DNA of 64,000 bases from UBA2031 sp037189985 (GTDB lineage: Bacteria; Pseudomonadota; Gammaproteobacteria; Pseudomonadales; Moraxellaceae), in contig JBBCJX010000003.1 in assembly GCA_037189985.1 (NCBI GenBank), positions 62,001-126,000 on the forward strand. The letters are read 5' to 3'. The notes beneath the pieces were generated by a model. It saw nothing but the letters and a program-made list of their open reading frames with translations, ran no database searches and was not told where the DNA came from. This document shows, piece by piece, positions 19,410-28,867 of the stretch. Position numbers and translations under genes: made by a program. Position 1 is the first letter of the stretch, and each line of letters begins with the position of its first letter.

Positions 19410-20492
19410 ATGACACGTGCTTACAATTTTTGCGCCGGCCCGGCAGCCTTGCCTCAACCGGTATTGAGCGAAGCCCAGAAAGACCTGGTGAACTACAAGG
19501 GCAAAGGTCTCTCTGTCATGGAGATGAGTCACCGCTCGGCCGACTATGTGGCGATTGCCGAGGAAGCTGAAAAAGACCTGCGTGAGCTCCTCAAGGTCCC
19601 GTCCAATTACAAGGTACTGTTCCTGCAGGGCGGCGCCTCCCTGCAATTTGCCCAGATTCCCATGAATCTGCTGCGTGGCCACAACACCGCGGACTATGTA
19701 AATACCGGTATGTGGTCAGCCAAGGCGATTGCCGAGGCCAGGAAATATTGCGATGTGAATGTGGTGGCGACCGATGAAGCCAACAAGTTCCGTGGCGTAC
19801 CGGCTTTTGATACCTGGCAGCTGAACGACAAGGCGGCTTATCTGCATTATGCCGAGAACGAAACCATTCACGGCGTGCAATTCAACTATATCCCTGAGGT
19901 GGATGTGCCGCTGGTAGCTGATTTCTCCTCCAGCATTTTGTCGCAGCCGCTGGACGTTTCGAAATTCGGCCTGATTTATGCCGGAGCCCAGAAAAATATC
20001 GGTCCGGCCGGGATTGTTGTCGTCATCGTGCGTGAGGACCTGATCGGTGAAATCCTGCCGGGTACGCCGACCATGCTGGACTACAAGGTCGCTGCCGACA
20101 ACGGCTCCATGTACAACACGCCGCCGACCTTCAGCTGGTATCTCTCCGGCCTGGTCTTCAAGTGGCTTAAAAACCTCGGTGGTCTGGGCAAGATGGCCGA
20201 GATTAACCAGCGCAAGGCGGCCAAGCTGTATGCAGCGATTGATAATAGCGGTGGCTTCTATCACAACCCGGTGATCAGGACTTACCGCTCCATTATGAAC
20301 GTGCCGTTTACATTGGCTGATGCCAGTTTGGACAAGACTTTCCTCAAGGATGCCGAAGAGCGCGGCCTGCTCAATCTGGCCGGCCATCGCTCGGTAGGCG
20401 GCATGCGCGCCAGCCTTTACAACGCCGTTCCGGAGGAGGGCGTGGACGCTCTGGTGGATTTCATGAAGGACTTCCAGCAAAAGCTGGGCTGA
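19410..20492 (+). CDS. serC: Phosphoserine aminotransferase
   Basis: This PLP enzyme of serine synthesis also serves pyridoxal phosphate synthesis in gammaproteobacteria. RAYNFCAGPAALPQPVL is the family N-terminus. The PLP-lysine is in GLIYAGAQKNIGPAG. MYNTPPTFSWYLSGLVFKWL and GHRSVGGMRASLYNA are also typical. Start 19410 gives 360 residues as in the family; an ATG at 19371 overlapping the gyrA stop would add 13 unrelated residues. It heads the serC-pheA-hisC-tyrA/aroA group. Confidence 0.95.
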   Translation: MTRAYNFCAGPAALPQPVLSEAQKDLVNYKGKGLSVMEMSHRSADYVAIAEEAEKDLRELLKVPSNYKVLFLQGGASLQFAQIPMNLLRGHNTADYVNTGMWSAKAIAEARKYCDVNVVATDEANKFRGVPAFDTWQLNDKAAYLHYAENETIHGVQFNYIPEVDVPLVADFSSSILSQPLDVSKFGLIYAGAQKNIGPAGIVVVIVREDLIGEILPGTPTMLDYKVAADNGSMYNTPPTFSWYLSGLVFKWLKNLGGLGKMAEINQRKAAKLYAAIDNSGGFYHNPVIRTYRSIMNVPFTLADASLDKTFLKDAEERGLLNLAGHRSVGGMRASLYNAVPEEGVDALVDFMKDFQQKLG

Positions 20493-20544
20493 TGGTTTTC
20501 CCGCAGAAGATTGCGGGTGGTGCTACTGAAGAAAGAGTGATGAC

Positions 20545-21639
20545 ATGAGCGAAAAACTGACGCTCGACCAGATACGCCAGAAAATCGATTCGCTTGACGA
20601 GCAGATACAGACGCTGATTGGCGACCGTGCCCGCTGCGCGCAGCTGGTGGCCGAGGTCAAGAAGGCTGAAGACCCTGCCGCCACGGTGTTCTATCGACCC
20701 GAGCGTGAAGCACAGGTTCTGCAGAAGGTCATGGCCCGTAACCAGGGGCCCTTGCATCCGGAAGAAATGGCCCGTCTTTTTCGCGAAATCATGTCGGCCT
20801 GCCTGGCCCTTGAGCAGCCAATGAAGATTGCCTTCTTCGGACCGGCCGGTACCTTCACGCAATCAGCCGCACTCAAGCACTTCGGTCATTCGGTACAAAC
20901 CGTGCCATTGGCCACGATTGACGAAGTATTCCGTGAAGTCGAGGCCGGCGCCGTGAACTATGGCGTGGTGCCGGTGGAGAACAGCACGGAAGGTGTGGTC
21001 ACGCATACTGCCGACTCCTTCATGGGTTCCACCACGCGCATCATTGGCGAGGTGCAGTTGCGCATCCATCACCATCTGCTTGTCAGCGAAGGAACGCGTA
21101 TCGATGCCATTTCGCGTGTTTACTCGCACCAGCAGTCACTGGCCCAGTGCCGGCAGTGGCTGGATGCGCATTATCCCAAAATCGAGCGCATTGCCGTTTC
21201 AAGCAATGCCGAAGCAGCAAAGCGCATCAAGGGGGAGTGGCAGTCGGCAGCCATTGCCGGTGACATTGCCGCAGAATTGTACGGTTTGAAGAAGCTGAAC
21301 GAGTGTATCGAAGATAATCCCAAGAACACGACGCGCTTCCTTATCATCGGCAACGAACCCGTCCCCCGGACCGGTGACGACAAGACCTCGATCATTGTTG
21401 CACTGCGTAACAACCAGTCAGGGGCGCTCTATACCATTCTGGAGCCGTTCAAGGCGCGTAACATCAACCTGACACGCATCGAGAGCCGGCCCTCGAAGAC
21501 AGATGCCTGGTCATATGTCTTCTTCATCGATTTCGATGGCCACGCGGATGATGTGCCTGTTAGGGAAGCACTTGCCGAGCTGGAGCCGCGTGTGCGTGAA
21601 CTCAAGTTGCTGGGCTCCTATCCCAAGGCTGTCCTTTAA
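20545..21639 (+). CDS. pheA: Bifunctional chorismate mutase / prephenate dehydratase (P-protein)
   Basis: This enzyme makes phenylpyruvate for phenylalanine. An N-terminal AroQ chorismate mutase (residues about 1-90, LDQIRQKIDSLDEQIQTLIGDRARCA) is fused to prephenate dehydratase (AFFGPAGTFTQSAA, ENSTEGVV, NTTRFLIIG with the catalytic Thr). A C-terminal ACT domain contains the ESRP motif (NLTRIESRPSK) that mediates phenylalanine feedback. At 364 residues it is complete. Confidence 0.97.
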   Translation: MSEKLTLDQIRQKIDSLDEQIQTLIGDRARCAQLVAEVKKAEDPAATVFYRPEREAQVLQKVMARNQGPLHPEEMARLFREIMSACLALEQPMKIAFFGPAGTFTQSAALKHFGHSVQTVPLATIDEVFREVEAGAVNYGVVPVENSTEGVVTHTADSFMGSTTRIIGEVQLRIHHHLLVSEGTRIDAISRVYSHQQSLAQCRQWLDAHYPKIERIAVSSNAEAAKRIKGEWQSAAIAGDIAAELYGLKKLNECIEDNPKNTTRFLIIGNEPVPRTGDDKTSIIVALRNNQSGALYTILEPFKARNINLTRIESRPSKTDAWSYVFFIDFDGHADDVPVREALAELEPRVRELKLLGSYPKAVL

Positions 21640-21679
21640 TACCTGATGTGGCAGGACTGTTCCTGCCTGGAGCCATTCC

Positions 21680-22780
21680 ATGGCCTGTGATTTCATTTCC
21701 CTCGCAACGCCCGGGGTGCAGAAACTTTCTCCTTACCAGCCGGGCAAGCCCATCGAAGAGCTGGAGCGTGAGTTGGGCATCAGCGACATCATCAAGCTGG
21801 CGAGCAACGAGAATCCGCTGGGATGCTCTCCGCGCGTGTTGGTCGCCATCGAGTCCGGCATGAGCGAAATCGCGCTTTATCCGGACGGCAACGGTTTCGC
21901 CCTGAAAAAGGCTTTGTCTGATTTTTACCGGCGCCCGCTTGAGGAAATCACGTTGGGCAATGGCTCCAATGACATTCTCGAGCTTGTAGCCAGGGCTTTC
22001 CTGAAGCCGGGTGACGATGCGGTTTTTTCGCAGCACTCCTTTGCTGTTTATCCTTTGGCTGTTCAGGCTGTGGGCGCCAGAGGCATCAGCGTGCCCGCCG
22101 TGGAATGGGGGCACGATCTGGTGACCATGGCGGCTGCGATCACGGACAAGACAAGGGTGGTTTTCATTGCCAACCCCAATAATCCTACCGGCACCTGGGT
22201 GGAAGAGGGCGAGCTGGATGCGTTCCTGATGGCCGTACCTGAAAATGTTCTGGTCGTGCTGGATGAGGCCTATGGCGAATATGTGGAGCCGGGTGCCTTG
22301 CCCAATGGCCTGGATTTTCTGGATCGTTATCGCAATGTGATCGTGAGCCGGACATTTTCCAAGGCCTATGGTCTTGCGGCCCTGCGTGTCGGTTATGCCT
22401 TTGCGCATCCGGACATCACCAATGTGCTCAATCGTGTGCGGCAGCCTTTCAATGTGAATGCGCTTGCGCTGCGTGCGGCAGTTGCAGCGCTGGGTGACCA
22501 GGCCTTCGTGGCGCGTTCGCGTGAATTGAACGCTACCGGCATGCGCCAGATCACGGAGGGAGCGAAAGCGCTCGGGCTCGCCGTCATTCCTTCCCGGGGA
22601 AATTTTCTCTGTGTCGAACTCGGGCGTGAGGGTTTGCCCGTTTATGACGCCTTGCTCAGGCAGGGTGTGATCGTACGGCCGGTTACCAACTACGGGATGC
22701 CGAATTTCCTGCGTGTGACCATCGGCACACCGGCAGAGAATGATCGCTTTCTCGCCGCACTGAAAACGGTGCTTGCATGA
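21680..22780 (+). CDS. hisC: Histidinol-phosphate aminotransferase (HisC2 type)
   Basis: This class II PLP aminotransferase shows KLASNENPLG, FIANPNNPTGTW, VLDEAYGEYV and the PLP-lysine motif SRTFSKAYGLAALRVGY. It lies inside an aromatic amino-acid block, as hisC2 does in Pseudomonas, so activity on aromatic amino acids as well as histidinol phosphate is plausible. The stop overlaps the start of the tyrA-aroA fusion by four bases. Confidence 0.93.
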   Translation: MACDFISLATPGVQKLSPYQPGKPIEELERELGISDIIKLASNENPLGCSPRVLVAIESGMSEIALYPDGNGFALKKALSDFYRRPLEEITLGNGSNDILELVARAFLKPGDDAVFSQHSFAVYPLAVQAVGARGISVPAVEWGHDLVTMAAAITDKTRVVFIANPNNPTGTWVEEGELDAFLMAVPENVLVVLDEAYGEYVEPGALPNGLDFLDRYRNVIVSRTFSKAYGLAALRVGYAFAHPDITNVLNRVRQPFNVNALALRAAVAALGDQAFVARSRELNATGMRQITEGAKALGLAVIPSRGNFLCVELGREGLPVYDALLRQGVIVRPVTNYGMPNFLRVTIGTPAENDRFLAALKTVLA

Positions 22781-24999
22781 GCCAGCCTGCTTTCAACAAG
22801 GTCGCGATCATCGGTCTGGGCCTGATCGGTTCCAGTCTGGCACGCGCGCTCCGGCAGCAAGGGCTGGCCAGGACGATTGTCGGCTCGGCACGCAGTCGCA
22901 AGACTTGTGATCTTGCGAAGGAAATGGGCGTGGTGGACAACGCATCAGAACATGCGGCGGCCATGGTGCGTGATGCCGATCTTGTTTTCCTGGCCATGCC
23001 GGTACAGGCCACTGAAACCGTGTTACGCAGCATCAAGGACGCATTGCGCCCGGATGTACTGCTGACAGACGGTGGCAGCACCAAAGGCAGTGTGGTGGCG
23101 GCTGCCCGCCACGTTTTCGGCAAGCTGCCTGCCGGATTCGTGCCGGGGCATCCGATTGCCGGCTCCGAGCAGAGCGGGGTTCTGGCGGGTCGTGCCGATC
23201 TTTTCCGGCGACACAAGGTCATTCTGACTCCCGTGGCCGAGTCCTCCGCAGAAGCGGTGACAAAAATCCGCCATCTCTGGGAGGCAGTCGGTGCAGATGT
23301 TCTCGAGATGCCGGTCGAGCGGCATGACGAGGTACTGGCCAAGACCAGCCACCTGCCGCACCTACTGGCATTTTCGTTGGTGGATACGCTGGCGCGCGAG
23401 TCGGAAAACCTCGACATCTTTCGTTATGCCGCCGGTGGCTTTCGCGACTTCACGCGCATTGCCGGCAGCGACCCCGTGATGTGGCACGACATCTTTCTTG
23501 CCAACAAATCTGCTGTACTGAGTGCTCTCACGCATTTCTCAGAGGGAGTGGAGCAGGTGCGTCAGGCTATCGAGCAGGACGACTCTGAGGCCCTGCTCGG
23601 CATTTTCACCCGCGCCAAGGCGGCGCGTGATCATTTCACCCATATGCTGGCCGGCACGGCCTATGCGAAGACCATGAAACAGAAAAATGTAGAGTTCCTT
23701 GTAAATCCTGGCGGCAGTCTCACTGGCAGCTTTCGTGTTCCCGGCGACAAGTCCATTTCACACCGCTCCATCATGCTCGGCTCTTTGGCCGAGGGCGTAA
23801 CAGAGGTCACCGGCTTTCTGGAGGGCGAAGATGCGCTGGCAACGCTTCAGGCTTTTCGCGACATGGGTGTTGTCATTGAAGGCCCGCAAAATGGCGAGGT
23901 GAAGGTTCACGGTGTTGGCCTGAATGGTCTGCAGGCACCTCCGGGCACCATTTATTGCGGCAATTCCGGAACCAGCATGCGCCTGCTCTCGGGTTTGCTG
24001 GCGGCACAGAAGTTCGACTCGGTGATGACAGGTGATCCATCCCTCAGCAAGCGTCCCATGGAGCGCGTTGCCAAGCCGCTGCGCCAGATGGGGGCGGAAA
24101 TCCAGACAACGGGCGAGAAGGGTACGCCGCCGGTCACCATCAAGGGAGGCAGGGCGCTTAAGGGTTTTCACTATGTCATGCCGGTGGCATCGGCCCAGGT
24201 GAAGTCCGGTGTGCTGCTGGCAGGGCTGTGGGCGGAAGGTGAGACCGTAGTGACCGAGCCTGCACCGACGCGGGACCACACCGAGCGCATGCTGCGCGGC
24301 TTTGGTTACGAGGTGAAGGTGGAGGGTCCGACCGTCACCATCCGGGGCGGCGGCAAGCTCACGGCAACCCGTATCGATGTGCCTGCCGACATTTCTTCTG
24401 CGGCCTTCTTCATGGTGGGGGCCAGTATTGCCCTGGGCTCGGACATCACGCTGCAGCATGTCGGCATGAACCCCACCCGCGTGGGCGTCATCAACATCCT
24501 GCGTGCCATGGGTGGAGACCTGACTGTTTCCAACGAGCGTGAAGTGGGTGGAGAACCGGTAGCAGACATCCGTATCCGCAGTGCGCAACTCAAGGGCATT
24601 TGCATTCCCGAAGACCAGGTGCCTCTGGCCATTGACGAATTTCCCGCCTTGTTCATTGCCGCTGCCTGCGCCGAAGGGCAGACCGTGCTGACCGGTGCTG
24701 AAGAGTTGCGGGTCAAGGAGTCGGATCGTATCCAGGTCATGGCTGATGGTCTGACCACTTTGGGCATTAAGGCTGAACCTACCCCTGACGGCATCGTCAT
24801 CCAGGGGGGGCAGATCGGCTCGGGGAAGGTGATCAGCCATGGCGACCACCGCATTGCCATGTCCTTTGCCATGGCGGCACTGCGTGCCTCGGGCCCCGTC
24901 GAAATCGGTGACTGCGCCAACGTGGCCACCAGCTTCCCGGACTTCACCGGCCTTGCCCGTCGCGCAGGCCTCAACATCACTGTCACTGAAAGTGACTAG
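22777..24999 (+). CDS. tyrA-aroA: Fused prephenate dehydrogenase / 3-phosphoshikimate 1-carboxyvinyltransferase
   Basis: This is one 740-residue polypeptide with two enzymes. The N-terminal TyrA-type dehydrogenase (about residues 1-295) has the dinucleotide fold IIGLGLIGSSLARAL and GHPIAGSEQSG. The C-terminal EPSP synthase (about 305-740) has PGDKSISHRSIMLGSLAEG, GNSGTSMRLLSG, KRPMERVAKPL, ELRVKESDR and GDHRIAMSFAMAAL. The same fusion occurs at this place in Pseudomonas. It combines shikimate-pathway step six with tyrosine branch chemistry. Confidence 0.95.
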   Translation: MSQPAFNKVAIIGLGLIGSSLARALRQQGLARTIVGSARSRKTCDLAKEMGVVDNASEHAAAMVRDADLVFLAMPVQATETVLRSIKDALRPDVLLTDGGSTKGSVVAAARHVFGKLPAGFVPGHPIAGSEQSGVLAGRADLFRRHKVILTPVAESSAEAVTKIRHLWEAVGADVLEMPVERHDEVLAKTSHLPHLLAFSLVDTLARESENLDIFRYAAGGFRDFTRIAGSDPVMWHDIFLANKSAVLSALTHFSEGVEQVRQAIEQDDSEALLGIFTRAKAARDHFTHMLAGTAYAKTMKQKNVEFLVNPGGSLTGSFRVPGDKSISHRSIMLGSLAEGVTEVTGFLEGEDALATLQAFRDMGVVIEGPQNGEVKVHGVGLNGLQAPPGTIYCGNSGTSMRLLSGLLAAQKFDSVMTGDPSLSKRPMERVAKPLRQMGAEIQTTGEKGTPPVTIKGGRALKGFHYVMPVASAQVKSGVLLAGLWAEGETVVTEPAPTRDHTERMLRGFGYEVKVEGPTVTIRGGGKLTATRIDVPADISSAAFFMVGASIALGSDITLQHVGMNPTRVGVINILRAMGGDLTVSNEREVGGEPVADIRIRSAQLKGICIPEDQVPLAIDEFPALFIAAACAEGQTVLTGAEELRVKESDRIQVMADGLTTLGIKAEPTPDGIVIQGGQIGSGKVISHGDHRIAMSFAMAALRASGPVEIGDCANVATSFPDFTGLARRAGLNITVTESD

Positions 25000-25222
25000 C
25001 ATTCTGCCGGCCTGATGCCATCCTGCCCGCCGTGCATGTACTGCCTGGCGGGTCAAGGTTGCTTTTCAGTCCCGGTTTCTATAGAAAGCACGCGCCTTTC
25101 AGGCCTGCTGGAAGGCAGGCATGGCTCTTGCCTGCATGCGTCGAAGAAGACAGGGACATTCAAGCCGCCGGCCATCGAGTTCGAGATGGGGAATCCGGTC
25201 CGGCTCATAGAGGAAGCATTTG

Positions 25223-25951
25223 ATGAGTGCAGAAGTAGAGAAGATCGTGATGCCGCCGGTCCCGGCGCCCGTGGTGGCCATTGATGGCCCCAGCGGCTCG
25301 GGCAAAGGCACCATCGCGCATCGTTTGGCAGCCCTTCTGGGGTTTCAGGTACTGGATTCCGGATCGCTCTACCGCCTCTTGGCCCTTGCCGCCCACAACC
25401 ATGGTGTCGGGCTGGACAACGAGCCGGCACTGGAAGTGCTGGCGGGGCATCTGGATGTGCAGTTTCAGCAGAACGGGCAGGGTGAGGGTGTCATTATTCT
25501 CGAGGCCGAGGATGTGACCACGGAAATCCGCAGCGAGGAAATGGGGCGCGCAGCCTCCATAGTTGCAGCCCTCCCGGCAGTCCGGGCCGCATTGCTCCAG
25601 CGTCAACAGGCCTTCCGCGAACAGCCGGGACTCGTAGCTGACGGGCGTGACATGGGAACAGTGGTCTTTCCGGATGCCTGCCTGAAAATCTTCCTCACGG
25701 CGACCGCCGAGGCCCGTGCCGAGCGGCGCTACAAGCAGTTGCTGGAGAAGGGCTTCGGTGCTAGTCTGCCGGCCCTCGTTGACGACATCCGTGCGCGTGA
25801 CGACCGGGACATCAACCGTCCCATCGCCCCGCTCAAGCCTGCCGACGATGCCATCGTCCTGGATTCCACCAGGCTGGGTATCGACGAAGTCATGGCCCGG
25901 GTGCTGCGTGAAGTGGATCAGCTTTCGGAACTGAAGCGCCATCTCAGATAG
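25223..25951 (+). CDS. cmk: Cytidylate kinase
   Basis: It phosphorylates CMP and dCMP. The P-loop is GPSGSGKGT. LDSGSLYRLLAL, DGRDMGTVVFPDA and the LID-type region RARDDRDINRPIAPLKPA are family signatures. ATG 25223 has AGGA eight bases upstream; a TTG just before and a later GTG/ATG are alternatives. A gap of about 220 bases separates it from aroA, with no clear terminator there. It precedes rpsA, as in most gammaproteobacteria. Confidence 0.96.
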   Translation: MSAEVEKIVMPPVPAPVVAIDGPSGSGKGTIAHRLAALLGFQVLDSGSLYRLLALAAHNHGVGLDNEPALEVLAGHLDVQFQQNGQGEGVIILEAEDVTTEIRSEEMGRAASIVAALPAVRAALLQRQQAFREQPGLVADGRDMGTVVFPDACLKIFLTATAEARAERRYKQLLEKGFGASLPALVDDIRARDDRDINRPIAPLKPADDAIVLDSTRLGIDEVMARVLREVDQLSELKRHLR

Positions 25952-25996
25952 AGCAGCCTTTTATATAGAAGATCGTCAGCCAAAAGATTCGCGATG

Positions 25997-26031
25997 AAAG
26001 CCTTCCTTGCGCAAGCATAGTGAAGGCTTTT
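25997..26031 (+). terminator. Terminator between cmk and rpsA
   Basis: AAAGCCTTC and GAAGGCTTTT are inverted copies with a 16-base loop and end in T, 45 bases after the cmk stop. This implies rpsA has its own promoter in the following 180 bases. Confidence 0.6.
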
Positions 26032-26217
26032 GTCCATTTTGCGTTTTGCCGTTTCTGCCGGGGAGTTCTTCGGCAGGCGGGCTCTGGAAAAGTGGGACGG
26101 TCGCTGTATCGCATCAACCAGCAAGGGCGATGCAGTAACCGAAATCAATAGCCCCGCATGAGCTGGTCATGTGTGGTCGAACAAACGATGCATTTCGCAT
26201 CAGAAAGGTTTTATTAC

Positions 26218-27894
26218 ATGAGTGAATCATTTGCCGCTCTTTTTGAAGAGAGCCTGAAGGGTCTGGATGTCGAACGGGGAGCCGTGATCAGCGGTACCGT
26301 GGTTGCAGTCGATGACGACTGGGTAACTGTGGACACCGGCTTGAAGTCGGAAGGTGTTATTGCCCGCGAAGAGTTCCTGAACGATCGCCGTGAAATCGAA
26401 GTTGCCGTTGGCGACGCGGTTGACGTGGTGATCAAGCAACTGGATGACGGCCAGGGCCGCACCATCCTGTCTCGCGAAGACGCCAAGCGTGCCGAAACCT
26501 GGACCCGCCTCGAAAAGATTTTCGAAGGTGGCGAAATCGTGCGTGGCATCATTTCCGGCAAGGTCAAAGGCGGTTTCACCGTGGATGTGGGTTCCATCCG
26601 CGCCTTCCTGCCCGGTTCGCTGGTCGACATCCGTCCGATCCGTGACACTGCCCACCTCGAAGGTCGCGAGCTGGAATTCAAGCTCATCAAGCTGGACGCC
26701 AAGCGCAACAACGTCGTGGTGTCCCGCCGTGCCGTGATGGAAGCCGAGTCTTCTGCCGAGCGCGAAGCACTGCTGGAAAACCTGCAGGAAGGCCAGGTGG
26801 TCAAGGGCATCATCAAGAACCTCACCGACTACGGCGCGTTCGTGGATCTGGGCGGTATCGATGGCCTGCTGCACATCACTGACATGGCCTGGAAGCGTAT
26901 CAAGCACCCGAGCGAAATTGTCGAAGTCGGCCAGGAAGTCACCGTCAAGGTGCTCAAGTTCGACCGCGAGCGCAACCGTGTTTCCTTAGGATTGAAGCAG
27001 TTGGGTGAGGATCCCTGGCTGGCACTCATGGGCCGCTATCCGGAAGGTACGCGTGTCAAGGCTAAAATCACCAACCTCACCGATTACGGCTGCTTTGCCG
27101 AAATCGAAGAAGGCGTGGAAGGTCTCGTGCACGTTTCCGAAATGGACTGGACCAACAAGAACATCCACCCGTCCAAGGTCGTACAGATCGGCGACGAAGT
27201 GGAAGTCATGGTGCTGGACATCGACGAAGAGCGCCGTCGTATTTCCCTCGGCATCAAGCAGTGCAAGGAAAATCCCTGGGATGCATTCGCACGCACCCAC
27301 GAGAAGGGCGAGAAGGTTTCCGGCAATATCAAGTCCATCACGGACTTCGGTATTTTCATCGGCCTTGAAGGCGGCATCGATGGTCTCGTGCACCTTTCCG
27401 ACATTTCCTGGAATGAAACAGGCGAAGAAGCCGTACGCAAGTACAAGAAGGGCGATGCCGTGGAAGCGGTCATCCTCTCCGTGGATCCCGAGCGCGAGCG
27501 CATCTCTCTCGGCGTGAAGCAGCTTGAGCGCGATCCCTTCGGTGACTTCGTGGGCGCACACGACAAGGGCGCCATCATCAAGGGCAAGGTCAAATCCGTG
27601 GATGCCAAGGGCGCCACGATTGAAGTGCTCGACGGTGTTGAAGCCTCCCTGAAGGCCTCCGAGATCAGCCGTGACCGTGTGGAAGATGCCACCAAGCATC
27701 TGACCGTGGGCCAGGAAATCGATGCCAAGATCATCGGTATCGACCGCAAGTCCCGCTTGATCAGCCTGTCGATCAAGGCCAAGGATGAAGCGGATGATCG
27801 TGATGCGATCAATAACCTGCGTGATCAGGAGCCGGAAGCTGCTGCCGGTCCCAAGACCATCGGTGACCTGATCAAGGCCCAGATGGGCAATTGA
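26218..27894 (+). CDS. rpsA: 30S ribosomal protein S1
   Basis: Six S1 RNA-binding domains are visible, with the repeated IxNLTDYGxFVxLG and GLVHVSEMDW type motifs. The first two N-terminal domains mediate ribosome binding. The start is MSESFAALFEESL at 26218, giving 558 residues; the frame is open 60 bases further upstream without similarity. It helps mRNA binding and unfolding on the 30S subunit. A leader of about 190 bases follows the cmk terminator and may carry autoregulatory structure. Confidence 0.97.
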   Translation: MSESFAALFEESLKGLDVERGAVISGTVVAVDDDWVTVDTGLKSEGVIAREEFLNDRREIEVAVGDAVDVVIKQLDDGQGRTILSREDAKRAETWTRLEKIFEGGEIVRGIISGKVKGGFTVDVGSIRAFLPGSLVDIRPIRDTAHLEGRELEFKLIKLDAKRNNVVVSRRAVMEAESSAEREALLENLQEGQVVKGIIKNLTDYGAFVDLGGIDGLLHITDMAWKRIKHPSEIVEVGQEVTVKVLKFDRERNRVSLGLKQLGEDPWLALMGRYPEGTRVKAKITNLTDYGCFAEIEEGVEGLVHVSEMDWTNKNIHPSKVVQIGDEVEVMVLDIDEERRRISLGIKQCKENPWDAFARTHEKGEKVSGNIKSITDFGIFIGLEGGIDGLVHLSDISWNETGEEAVRKYKKGDAVEAVILSVDPERERISLGVKQLERDPFGDFVGAHDKGAIIKGKVKSVDAKGATIEVLDGVEASLKASEISRDRVEDATKHLTVGQEIDAKIIGIDRKSRLISLSIKAKDEADDRDAINNLRDQEPEAAAGPKTIGDLIKAQMGN

Positions 27895-27913
27895 TCGACC
27901 GTTGATTGGTCTG

Positions 27914-27941
27914 AAAAAGCCCCGCTCATGCGGGGCTTTTT
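27914..27941 (+). terminator. Terminator after rpsA
   Basis: AAAAAGCCCCGC-TCAT-GCGGGGCTTTTT is a perfect 12-base stem ending in T, 20 bases after the stop codon. Confidence 0.9.
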
Positions 27942-27991
27942 CTTTGCCGGACCGCGCTGCACGTGACTTTTCGGGCATTTTTCGACAGGGT

Positions 27992-28021
27992 TTGCCACCG
28001 TCATTTTTTTGTGTTTAAAAT
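27992..28021 (+). promoter_or_regulatory. Candidate ihfB promoter
   Basis: TTGCCA (five of six to consensus) and TAAAAT (five of six) lie 18 bases apart, about 87 bases upstream of ihfB. Confidence 0.55.
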
Positions 28022-28107
28022 CAGCCCGTTACATCGGATATCCCCATTTGTTCTTGAGAAGCCTTGGTTAACCCCATGAAGAGGCAGGAACCCGCAGGGA
28101 GATTGCA

Positions 28108-28452
28108 ATGGCGCTGACAAAGTCGGAGCTGATCGAGCGTATCGTGGCCAAGCAGAGCTTGCTCACGGCCAAGGACGTCGAGCTGGCGGTCAAGACCATT
28201 GTGGAGCAGATGTCAGAAAGCCTTTCCACGGGCGGTCGTATCGAGATTCGTGGTTTTGGCTCTTTTTCTCTGCACTATCGCGAGCCTCGTGTTGGCCGTA
28301 ACCCCAAGACAGGGGAGGCCGTAACGCTGGTGGGCAAGTATGTGCCGCATTTCAAGCCCGGCAAGGAGCTCAAGGACCGCGTCAATGAAAGCCTGCAGGA
28401 AGAGATTGCAGCTGAGCGGGCAGCGGCCTCTCCGTCTGCGCCAAGTGCCTGA
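28108..28452 (+). CDS. ihfB: Integration host factor subunit beta
   Basis: This DNA-bending nucleoid protein is one half of IHF. MALTKSELIERIV, GRIEIRGFGSFSLHYREPRVGRNPKTGEAV and VPHFKPGKELKDRVN are diagnostic; the Pro in the beta-arm tip intercalates DNA in the family. The C-terminal tail (EEIAAERAAASPSAPSA) is about 15-20 residues longer than in E. coli and Ala-rich. It lies after rpsA, the conserved gammaproteobacterial arrangement. Confidence 0.96.
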   Translation: MALTKSELIERIVAKQSLLTAKDVELAVKTIVEQMSESLSTGGRIEIRGFGSFSLHYREPRVGRNPKTGEAVTLVGKYVPHFKPGKELKDRVNESLQEEIAAERAAASPSAPSA

Positions 28453-28457
28453 ATTTC

Positions 28458-28751
28458 GTGTCTTTCCTTCGCAAGCTCCTGTTTCTTTCCCTTGCTTCCC
28501 TGCTGCTTTTTGCCGGCCTCTGGCTGGTCGTGGTCAATGACCAGCCTCTCATGCTCAATCTGATGTTCTTGGCAACACCGGCTGCCAACGCGGGTCTGGT
28601 TGTCTTGCTGGCCTTCAGTGCCGGCAGCCTGCTGGGCTTGCTGGTGGGCTTCAATCTGTTCAGCCTGCTCAGGCTCAACAATCGGTTGTACTGGCTCAGG
28701 CGAGAGGTCCGGCAGTTGCAGGATGCCCTTGCTGATCGCCGTCATCGCTGA
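28458..28751 (+). CDS. lapA: LapA-domain (DUF1049) inner-membrane protein
   Basis: This is a 97-residue protein with two transmembrane helices (LLFLSLASLLLFAGLWLVVVN and AGLVVLLAFSAGSLLGLLVGF) and a cytoplasmic Arg-rich coiled end (LRREVRQLQDALADRRHR). LapA works with LapB in E. coli to control LpxC turnover and LPS supply. Start is GTG 28458, five bases after ihfB. In E. coli lapB lies between lapA and pyrF; here pyrF follows directly and no lapB is present. Confidence 0.85.
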   Translation: MSFLRKLLFLSLASLLLFAGLWLVVVNDQPLMLNLMFLATPAANAGLVVLLAFSAGSLLGLLVGFNLFSLLRLNNRLYWLRREVRQLQDALADRRHR

Positions 28752-28867
28752 GATCCAGCGCTCCCCATCCTGTCCCATCTTTTAGTTGCCTCATGGCAGT
28801 GCTGGGCCGGGATAAGGCGGGGGTTCCGCGTGTAGAATGCCGGCCAGTCCTGATTGCCGAGGTATAC

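Noticed and set aside
23758..25056. Long minus-strand frames opposite the aroA half of the fusion (also at 18052-19416 opposite gyrA)
   Set aside because: They lie antisense to clearly conserved coding sequence and have no family signature.
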